NCBI RefSeq assembly: GCF_036053395.1
Contig: NZ_CP107942.1
Span: 4,368,501-4,432,500 of the forward strand
Direction of reading: 5' to 3'
DNA: 64,000 nucleotides
From: Actinoplanes sp. NBC_00393
Lineage (GTDB): Bacteria; Actinomycetota; Actinomycetes; Mycobacteriales; Micromonosporaceae
Shown here: in pieces, positions 58,660-64,000 of the stretch
How positions within the stretch are numbered: position 1 is the stretch's first letter
Layout: each line of letters opens with the position of its first letter
Made by a program: the position numbers and the translations under genes
Notes under the pieces: model-generated
Told to the model about the DNA's origin: nothing
Seen by the model: only the letters and a program-made list of their open reading frames with translations
The model's database searches: none

Positions 58660-58727
58660 TGACACCACGTCATATCCAGGGGTGACATCACGGCACTGCT
58701 CGAAGAGCGCGCCGGCTGGTGTCATCG
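58660..58727. promoter_or_regulatory. Repeated TGACAYCA motif between kinase and ABC genes
   Basis: TGACACCACG (58660-58669) and TGACATCACG (58683-58692) are direct repeats 23 bases apart, and TGGTGTCATC (58717-58726) is the same motif reversed. The first also forms TGAC-5-GTCA (58660-58672). The sites occupy the 109-base divergent gap and are good candidates for the NarL-type response regulator. Confidence 0.55.
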
Positions 58728-58732
58728 ATGGC

Positions 58733-59614
58733 ATGGCGACGACCCCAGTCATCGAAGTCGAACACCTGAATGTCAACTACGGCGAATTCCACGCCGTGAA
58801 GGATCTGTCCTTCCACGTGCGCCGCGGCGAGCTCTATGCCCTGCTCGGCACGAACGGGGCGGGAAAGACGTCGACCCTGGAGACGGTCGAAGGGCACCGG
58901 CGGGCCACCTCGGGCACGGTTCGCGTCTTCGGCCACAGCCCGGACGATCGACGGGCCGTGCGACCAAAGATGGGCATCATGCTGCAGGAGAGCGGCTTCA
59001 GCCCCGATCTGACGGTTCGGGAGTCCGTCGCGCTCATCGGGAAGCTCACCCGGCGGACCGACGAGGTCGACCGGGTGCTGGACGTCGTCCAGCTGACCCG
59101 CAAAGCCGGCACGAGGGTTGCCCAGCTCTCCGGCGGAGAGAAGCGGCGGCTGGACTTCGCCACCGCCGTGTACGGGTCGCCGGAGCTGATCTTCCTGGAC
59201 GAGCCGACGACCGGCCTGGACATCCAGTCCCGCGACGACCTCTGGACTTCGGTGGACCGCCTCCGTGAGAACGGCTCCACCATCGTGCTCACCACGCACT
59301 ACCTGGAGGAGGCCCAGCAGCGCGCCGACCGCATCGGGCTGATGCACCAGGGCACCTTCCACCGCCAAGGCACGGTCGCCGAGCTCACCCGCACGCTGCC
59401 GGCAGTCATCCGGTTCTCACTGCCGCGTGCGGTGCCGGCGCTCCCGCTGCCAGCCGTCGCCGACGGGGACGGCTTCCACATCGAGACCTTCGCCCTGCAG
59501 AAAGACCTGCGCGTGCTGCTCGGCTGGGCCGACGACCACTCCGTCGAGCTCGGCGACCTGCAGGCCGGGCCGACCCGGCTGGACGACGTCTTCCGCGCTA
59601 TCAGCAGCAACTGA
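58733..59614 (+). CDS. ABC transporter ATP-binding protein
   Basis: A 293-residue ABC-2 type ATPase: YALLGTNGAGKTSTLETVEG (Walker A), MGIMLQESGFSPDLTVRES (Q loop), AQLSGGEKRRLDFATAVYG (signature), LIFLDEPTTGLD (Walker B) and TIVLTTHYLEEAQ (switch His). The C-terminal about 70 residues are the extension found in antibiotic or lipid exporters (DrrA-like). The permease follows 14 bases later. It faces the two-component operon, a layout typical of BceAB/LiaRS-like detoxification modules, so export of a harmful compound is inferred. Confidence 0.92.
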   Translation: MATTPVIEVEHLNVNYGEFHAVKDLSFHVRRGELYALLGTNGAGKTSTLETVEGHRRATSGTVRVFGHSPDDRRAVRPKMGIMLQESGFSPDLTVRESVALIGKLTRRTDEVDRVLDVVQLTRKAGTRVAQLSGGEKRRLDFATAVYGSPELIFLDEPTTGLDIQSRDDLWTSVDRLRENGSTIVLTTHYLEEAQQRADRIGLMHQGTFHRQGTVAELTRTLPAVIRFSLPRAVPALPLPAVADGDGFHIETFALQKDLRVLLGWADDHSVELGDLQAGPTRLDDVFRAISSN

Positions 59615-59628
59615 AGGGAGCTCCACCC

Positions 59629-60348
59629 ATGCTCGCCATCGCACTCAGTGAACTGATCCAGATCTTCCGCAACCGGCTCGTGCTGGTCACCAGCCTGATC
59701 ATGCCCGCGGTGGTCAGCGGGTTCTTCATCTACCGGCACGAGGCCTTCGCGACGCTCGGCAGCCTCGGCTACATCGCGGCGATCACAATGTTCACCGTCG
59801 GGGCCTTCGGGCTCTACGCGACCGTGGTGACCACCCTCGCGGCCCGCCGGCAGAACCTCTTCCTGAAGCGGCTGCGGTCCACCGCGGCACCGGACAGCAG
59901 CATCCTCGCCGGCCTGCTCCTCCCGGTCACCGCGCTCGCGCTGGTGCAGGTCGTCGTCATCCTGACCGCTCTGGCCGTGGTCGCCGGTGAGCCGGCCAAC
60001 GTGCTGCTGCTGGGCGCGGCCGTCCTCGCGACAGTCACGATGATGATCGGCCTGGGACTGGCCACCGCTGGGCTGACGAATTCACCCGAGCACGCCCAGG
60101 TGACCACCCTGCCGATCAGCCTCGGCGTCATCGCCGTGGCCAGTTGGGTCGGCATCACCGGAACCGAGGAGCTCACCCTGCTCAAGCGGCTGCTCCCCGG
60201 CGGCTCGGCCACCGAACTGGTCCTCAACGCGTGGAACGGGGGCGTCGCCGTCAGCGAGTCACTGCTGCTGCTGGCGCCGACCGTCAGCTGGGTCGTCGTG
60301 GCGGTGGCGCTCGCCACCCGCATGTTCCAGTGGGAGCCGCGCCGGTGA
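59629..60348 (+). CDS. ABC-2 type transporter permease
   Basis: A 239-residue membrane protein with six helices: LVLVTSLIMPAVVSGFFIYR, YIAAITMFTVGAFGLYATVV, LVQVVVILTALAVVAGEPAN, AAVLATVTMMIGLGLATAGL, LGVIAVASWVGITGTEEL and LLLLAPTVSWVVVAVALATR. After helix two the segment ARRQNLFLKRLRSTAAPDSS is the usual cytoplasmic coupling loop. It forms a homodimeric exporter with the preceding ATPase. The ATG at 59629 has GAAGGGAG upstream. Its stop is 3 bases from the stop of the convergent zinc-ribbon gene. Confidence 0.9.
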   Translation: MLAIALSELIQIFRNRLVLVTSLIMPAVVSGFFIYRHEAFATLGSLGYIAAITMFTVGAFGLYATVVTTLAARRQNLFLKRLRSTAAPDSSILAGLLLPVTALALVQVVVILTALAVVAGEPANVLLLGAAVLATVTMMIGLGLATAGLTNSPEHAQVTTLPISLGVIAVASWVGITGTEELTLLKRLLPGGSATELVLNAWNGGVAVSESLLLLAPTVSWVVVAVALATRMFQWEPRR

Positions 60349-60351
60349 TGC

Positions 60352-60528
60352 TCAGTCGAAATCGAAGATGCTGTGCTTGTCGTAGAAATGCAGCACGTAG
60401 CGGCAGCGAGCGCAGATCATCAGCGTCATGCGATGGCTGGTGAACCCCCACCGGCTGTCCTGACGGGCTTCCTCCTGCTGGAACTCCGTGCCACGGCACA
60501 GCGGGCACGCAAGCTGAGGTGCAGTCAT
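60352..60528 (-). CDS. Small zinc-ribbon protein
   Basis: A 58-residue protein with two CxxC pairs: LACPLCRGTEF and MICARCRYVLHFYDKHSIFD, a four-cysteine zinc ribbon. The aromatic/acidic tail is typical of short actinobacterial ribbon proteins of unknown role, possibly nucleic-acid binding. The ATG at 60528 lies in the divergent gap with the glyoxalase gene. Larger frames through this region are not supported. Confidence 0.72.
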   Translation of the reverse strand: MTAPQLACPLCRGTEFQQEEARQDSRWGFTSHRMTLMICARCRYVLHFYDKHSIFDFD

Positions 60529-60573
60529 GGTCAGGAGCGTAGTGACATTGCGCCACCTGGTTAGCGTGTGCGC

Positions 60574-60966
60574 GTGCAGGCGTTGGGTGTTGCTCCCCTG
60601 GTGGCGGTGCGCGATGTCGCGTGCAGTGTCGAGTTCTACCGGCGGCTGGGGTTCGAGCCGGTTGTGGAGTGGTCCAGCTACGCGAAGCTCGTCAACGGGC
60701 GTGGCATCCTGCACCTCGCCGCTCCGGGTGACGCGCCGCCGGATCGGCCGGATGTCGCGCTGGCGGCGCCGGACGAGACGGCAAGCGCGGTGGTGGCGGC
60801 AATCGTCGTGCAGGTCGCGGACTGCCGCGAGGCGTGCGCCGAGCTCGTCGCGGCAGGCGTCGAACTGCTCGGTGAGCCGGTCGAGCCGGAGTGGGGCGGT
60901 GAAGTCCGAGCGTTCCTGCGCGATCCGGACGGTCACCTCATCGAGATCAACGAAGCCCTCGGCTGA
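60574..60966 (+). CDS. Glyoxalase/bleomycin-resistance fold protein
   Basis: A 130-residue VOC-fold protein: VQALGVAPLVAVRDVACSVE and FYRRLGFEPVVEWSSY (first beta-alpha-beta-beta-beta unit), then VAAIVVQVADCREACAELVA, and RAFLRDPDGHLIEINE (second unit with metal Glu). It may bind metal and a small electrophile or drug. GTG 60574 is preferred over GTG 60568, because the -10 box TAGCGT (60562-60567) ends 6 bases upstream, as expected for a leaderless message. Confidence 0.82.
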   Translation: MQALGVAPLVAVRDVACSVEFYRRLGFEPVVEWSSYAKLVNGRGILHLAAPGDAPPDRPDVALAAPDETASAVVAAIVVQVADCREACAELVAAGVELLGEPVEPEWGGEVRAFLRDPDGHLIEINEALG

Positions 60967-61153
60967 GCGAACCGGGCCCGGCCCCGGTGGTCACAGAACG
61001 CACGGCTGCCCGGTCTTTCTGATCGGCGGCCTCGAGACCGCCAGGTCCGGCCGAGTCGCGAGAGAAGAGCGGGAGCACCGGGTTTCAGGCGGCCTTCGCA
61101 GGTATGCGCCAAGCAGAGCGTGGCTGGTCCCACCCGCCGCCGGACCTGAAGGA

Positions 61154-61786
61154 TCACGCCGGGCTGCGACGTGCACGCACCACCGCGTCGACGCCGGAGC
61201 CGAGGGCCGGCCGCGGCTGGTCCTCGGCGAGAAGGATTTCCCAGCCGGCTGGGTCGAGCGCGGCGACCGCCTCGCCGACGGAGATCTGGGTCTGCCCGGC
61301 AGCAGCGGTTGCCTTGCCGGTGGCCGGGTCGATCGGGCGGTGACCCACCAGCAGGAGCGTTCCGCCTGGGGCGACTCCGGAGGCCAGGCGTCGCACCGTT
61401 TCCGTGACTGAGCCGGCGACATGGACATACAGGGAGATGACCAGGTTGAAACGGCTCGGCGGCGGGGTCCAGGTGCTCAGATCGGCATGCACCCAGTCGA
61501 CACGTTCGGCGATGTCGGCGCCGAGGGTTTCGGCTCGGGCACGGCAATGCTCGAGAACGGTTTCGGCGAAGTCGAGCGCGGTGATCCGCCAACCGTGGGC
61601 GGCCAGCCAGAGTGTCTCGGCGCCGTGGCCGCAGCCTGCATCGAGGGCCAAGCCTGGCGGGAGGTCGTTGGCTGCGGCGAGCAGATGTGCGTTCGGCGGC
61701 CGGGTTGCGACCACGTCCGCATGATCGCGGAGAGCCTGGGCCCAGCGTCGTTCCCAGGAGTTCCGGTCGAACGTCTCAGAAGTCAC
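61154..61786 (-). CDS. SAM-dependent methyltransferase (class I)
   Basis: A 210-residue methyltransferase. LALDAGCGHGAETLWLAAHG is motif I binding S-adenosylmethionine; ITALDFAETVLEHCRARAE is motif II with the acidic ribose ligand; DWVHADLSTWTPP, FNLVISLYVHVAGS and LASGVAPGGTLLLVGHRP are the later motifs. It resembles thiopurine/tellurite-type methyltransferases. Start GTG 61786 lies 7 bases after a TAGCCT -10 box (leaderless); TTG 61789 is also in frame. The acceptor is unknown. The gene stands alone between a glyoxalase and a DJ-1 gene. Confidence 0.86.
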   Translation of the reverse strand: MTSETFDRNSWERRWAQALRDHADVVATRPPNAHLLAAANDLPPGLALDAGCGHGAETLWLAAHGWRITALDFAETVLEHCRARAETLGADIAERVDWVHADLSTWTPPPSRFNLVISLYVHVAGSVTETVRRLASGVAPGGTLLLVGHRPIDPATGKATAAAGQTQISVGEAVAALDPAGWEILLAEDQPRPALGSGVDAVVRARRSPA

Positions 61787-61922
61787 CAATCCTAGGCTAG
61801 ATCGGGGGGTATGCGCGGGGCCCGGGTTGGCTAGAACTCGTTGAGGCGCGGCATTTCAGCCACTTCCGGCGGCGCGGGCGCATTTCTAGCGTTTGGAAGC
61901 ATCCGCATCGAGAGGATCACTG

Positions 61923-62783
61923 ATGTACGCGCAAATCGTTCTCTTCGACGGCTTCGATCCGCTCGACGTCGTCGCCCCCTTCGAGGTGCTCGCCGCCGGC
62001 GGAGCCCTGGCGGGCAGCACACAGGCCAGCGCCACGCGGGCGGGCGCCACGCAGGCGGGCGCCACGCAGGCCGGCGCCACGCAGGCCGGCGCCACCCAGG
62101 CGGGCGCCACGCAGGCCGGCGCCACGCAGGCCGGCGCCACGCAGGCCGGCGCCACGCAGGCCGGAGCCACGCAGGCCGGCGGAGTCTTGGTCGGCGGCGT
62201 GCAGGCCCGCAGCGTGCACTGCGGCGCGCTTGAGGTGCGCCTCGTGTCGGCGGAAGGGGCGCGCCGGGTGGTCAGTGGCACGCTTGGTCTCGCGTTGGAA
62301 GCGACCGCGGTCCTGGATCCCGACTTGCCCGGCTACGTCGTCGTGCCGGGGGCCTCGGGGCCGATCGCGGGGGATCCGGAGCTGGTGGACACCATTCCGG
62401 TGCTGCTCGCCCGGGTCGGTGACACCGCGCTGCCGGGTCTGATCGGCAAGGCGATGGCGCGGCCGGACGTCACGGTCGCCACCGTGTGCGGCGGGTCGCT
62501 GGCACTGGCGATGGCGGGGCTTCTGGAAGGGCGGACGGCCGTCACCCACGCGCAAGGGATGGACGTTCTGGAAGCGACCGGGGTGACCGTCGTGGATGCC
62601 CGTGTCGTCGACGACGGCGACCTGGTCAGCGCGGCCGGCGTCACCTCCGGGCTCGATCTGGGGCTGCACCTGCTCGAGCGGTCCTTCGGGCCGCGGGTCG
62701 CGCACGCTGTGGAGCAGCTGTTCCAGTACGAGCGTCGCGGCATCGTCTGGCGCAACGCCGGCCTGGAACCGGTCGCGGCATGA
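61923..62783 (+). CDS. DJ-1/PfpI-family protein with inserted AGATQ repeat
   Basis: A 286-residue member of the DJ-1/PfpI (ThiJ) superfamily: MYAQIVLFDGFDPLDVVAPF at the start, LPGYVVVPGASGPIAG, and VTVATVCGGSLALAMAGLL with the nucleophile Cys189 at the elbow, then AVTHAQGMDVLEATGV and VSAAGVTSGLDLGLHLLERS. A normal family member is about 230 residues. Here residues 30-84 are a low-complexity insert of eleven five-residue units (nine exact AGATQ) after the first helix. GAGAGGA precedes the ATG at 61923. The next gene overlaps its stop (ATGA). Family roles include isonitrile hydratase, glyoxalase and AraC-like ligand domains; the function is open. Confidence 0.87.
   Translation: MYAQIVLFDGFDPLDVVAPFEVLAAGGALAGSTQASATRAGATQAGATQAGATQAGATQAGATQAGATQAGATQAGATQAGATQAGGVLVGGVQARSVHCGALEVRLVSAEGARRVVSGTLGLALEATAVLDPDLPGYVVVPGASGPIAGDPELVDTIPVLLARVGDTALPGLIGKAMARPDVTVATVCGGSLALAMAGLLEGRTAVTHAQGMDVLEATGVTVVDARVVDDGDLVSAAGVTSGLDLGLHLLERSFGPRVAHAVEQLFQYERRGIVWRNAGLEPVAA
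62010..62174 (+). repeat. 15-base tandem repeat encoding AGATQ pentapeptides
   Basis: Eleven 15-base units in frame within the DJ-1/PfpI gene. The first two are degenerate (AGSTQ, ASATR); the next nine (62040-62174) all encode AGATQ with only synonymous changes at the GCG/GCC, GGC/GGA and ACG/ACC codons. Each unit is a multiple of three, so copy-number changes keep the frame. Confidence 0.95.
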
Positions 62784-63112
62784 CGGGGCCGATCGCCGAG
62801 GTGGCCGGCACCTGGGCGTTGATCCTCGCCACCCCGATCGGCCGGCTACCGGTCACCCTCGTGCTGCATCACGAGCAGGGAACGCTCAGTGGCACCGCCA
62901 CCGGCCGCGAGGAAACCGTGCCGCTGCGGAACATCACGGCGGATCCAGAATCCGGATCCGGATCGGCTGTCCGGCTCACCTGGCAGCAGGCCATCACCAG
63001 GCCGATGCGGCTCAATCTCGACTTCGACGTGCTGGTCACCGCCGACAGCATGACCGGTTTCTCCCGGGCCGGGCGGCTCCCGCGCACGACCGTGACGGGT
63101 ACACGCCGATGA
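62780..63112 (+). CDS. Hypothetical small beta-rich protein
   Basis: A 110-residue protein, ATG 62780 overlapping the TGA of the DJ-1 gene (ATGA), so coupled to it. The sequence is mostly beta-like: GTWALILATPIGRLPVTLVL, HHEQGTLSGTATGREETVPL, SAVRLTWQQAITRPMRLNLD, FDVLVTADSMTGFSRAGRLP. The GTW start and strand spacing suggest a small calycin-like barrel, as in short actinobacterial proteins that often accompany hydrolases. Function unknown; no signal peptide. Confidence 0.72.
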   Translation: MTGPIAEVAGTWALILATPIGRLPVTLVLHHEQGTLSGTATGREETVPLRNITADPESGSGSAVRLTWQQAITRPMRLNLDFDVLVTADSMTGFSRAGRLPRTTVTGTRR

Positions 63113-63173
63113 CCGATAGGAAATTTGCACTCGGGGTGTCAAAATCGGGGCACCCGTCGCTGTGGAGGCCACC

Positions 63174-64000
63174 GTGGTGTTCAAGATCGACGTTCCGTCC
63201 GACCTGGTAAGCGGCGATGTGGACGAGGGGTACGGTCCGGTCGCCGACGCGTTCCGCCGCAACTTCGCGGAGCGCGGGGAGGTGGGCGCGGCCTGCGCCG
63301 TCTACCGCGACGGGCGCAAGGTGGTCGATCTGTGGGGCGGCTACCGCGACGGCCGCAACCGGGCGCCGTGGCGCGAGGACACCCTGGTCACCGTCTTCTC
63401 CTCGACGAAAGGGGTTTCCGGGCTCGCCATCGCCGTAGCGCACTCCCGCGGGCTGCTCGACTACGACGCCCCGGTGAGCACCTACTGGCCCGAGTTCGCC
63501 GAGCACGGCAAGCAGGCGATGACCGTACGCCAATTGTTGTCTCATCAGGGCGGCCTCGCCGCCATCGACCGGCCGCTCAGCGTGACCGACCTGGCTGATC
63601 TCGACGTGGTCGCCGCGGCCCTGGCCGCACAGCGCCCGGCCTGGCAGCCGGGGACGCGGCACGGGTACCACGCGATCTCCCTCGGCTGGTACGAGGGTGA
63701 GCTGATCCGCCGGGTCGATCCGGCCCACCGGTCGCTGGGCCGGTTCTTCGCGGACGAGATCGCCGCGCCGCTCGGTCTCGACTTCCACATCGGCGTGCCG
63801 GACACTGTCGACCCGGAGCGGATCGCGCACGTCCACGGCTACAAGCCGGCCGAGTTGCTGCTGCACATGGGGACGATGCCGCGCGGTTTCGTGCTGAATT
63901 TCCTGAATCCGCGCAGCGTCACTGCCCGCTCGTTCGCTAATCCGAAGGTGTTGTCGCAGACCGGCAACTACAACCTGCCCGAGGTGCGCCGCCTGGAGTT
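63174..64000 (+). CDS. Serine hydrolase of beta-lactamase/EstB type (partial, runs off right edge)
   Basis: The first about 275 residues of a PF00144-type serine hydrolase/esterase. VADAFRRNFAERGEVGAACA and VYRDGRKVVDLWGGYRDG open the fold. TVFSSTKGVSGLAIAVAHS holds the SxxK nucleophile motif (S-S-T-K). MTVRQLLSHQGGLAAIDRPL and WQPGTRHGYHAISLGWYEGE (Tyr motif YHA) follow. This subfamily (EstB/LipE-like) hydrolyses esters rather than beta-lactams. GTG 63174 or 63177 follows GGAGG (63164-63168); 63174 is given. The 3' end lies beyond the window. Confidence 0.85.
   Translation, partial: MVFKIDVPSDLVSGDVDEGYGPVADAFRRNFAERGEVGAACAVYRDGRKVVDLWGGYRDGRNRAPWREDTLVTVFSSTKGVSGLAIAVAHSRGLLDYDAPVSTYWPEFAEHGKQAMTVRQLLSHQGGLAAIDRPLSVTDLADLDVVAAALAAQRPAWQPGTRHGYHAISLGWYEGELIRRVDPAHRSLGRFFADEIAAPLGLDFHIGVPDTVDPERIAHVHGYKPAELLLHMGTMPRGFVLNFLNPRSVTARSFANPKVLSQTGNYNLPEVRRLE

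Noticed and set aside
57496..58776. Longer sensor kinase start upstream of 58623
   Set aside because: It would run over the TGACAYCA sites and into the start of the divergent ABC gene. GTG 58623 keeps all recognised domains.
62010..62174. CRISPR-like array
   Set aside because: The 15-base units are contiguous with no spacers and lie in frame within a protein gene.
1..64000. tRNA or rRNA genes, integrase or transposase genes
   Set aside because: No cloverleaf-type sequence, rRNA-like conserved block or DDE/integrase motif was recognised while reading both strands; a dedicated search program could still find a short RNA.

Overview
The window is very GC-rich, with strong GC bias at third codon positions, many GTG/TTG starts, frequent 4-base ATGA/GTGA gene overlaps, TANNNT promoters placed just upstream of start codons (leaderless genes), Tat-type signals, an AfsR/SARP-type regulator, a MelC1/MelC2 tyrosinase pair and an NgcE-type sugar-binding protein. 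Together these point to a chromosomal segment of a soil actinomycete, most like a Micromonosporaceae member such as Actinoplanes (genus is an inference from gene content). No rRNA, tRNA, CRISPR array, complete insertion sequence or prophage was seen.

Layout: 1-3280 glycosyltransferases and a small membrane protein. 3311-6998 a tyrosinase locus: a MelC1-like orphan, melC1-melC2, and a Tat-exported amidohydrolase. 7068-10534 a tagatose-phosphate type pathway (SIS isomerase, PfkB kinase, class II aldolase) divergent from its DeoR regulator. 10597-13738 a TetR / glycosyltransferase / PaaK-like ligase cassette around a 22-base palindrome. 13768-20412 AlkD-like DNA glycosylase, AraC regulator, secreted alpha/beta hydrolase, a large SARP-ATPase regulator and a hemerythrin protein.

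20447-33954 is a two-armed alpha-galactoside utilisation region. The minus arm has two DUF4832-type secreted proteins, a GH4 alpha-galactosidase, a sugar kinase, an amidohydrolase and galT. The plus arm has an ABC importer, a GH36 alpha-galactosidase and a ROK regulator. A shared AT-rich motif lies in the divergent promoter and in front of the ROK gene.

35366-47204 looks like a peptidoglycan-fragment (GlcNAc-MurNAc) salvage region. It has a secreted serine hydrolase of AmiE/YbbE type, a secreted NagZ-type GH3, a NamZ-type DUF1343 exo-muramidase, an NgcEFG-like ABC importer, a BadF-type amino-sugar kinase, an RpiR regulator and MurQ. A class A beta-lactamase sits at the end of the importer operon. 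The content parallels the Bacillus murQ-murR-murP-amiE-nagZ-namZ operon with an ABC importer and kinase in place of the PTS. Neither importer in the window carries its own ATPase, so both probably share an MsiK-like subunit encoded elsewhere.

47205-64000 is mixed: a decayed stretch, a MOSC protein, a lipoprotein hydrolase, a GGDEF-EAL membrane protein, an FUSC-type membrane protein, a GH43, a GPP34 protein in an operon with a two-component system that faces an ABC exporter, a glyoxalase, a methyltransferase, a DJ-1/PfpI protein interrupted by a (AGATQ)n repeat, and a partial serine hydrolase at the right edge.
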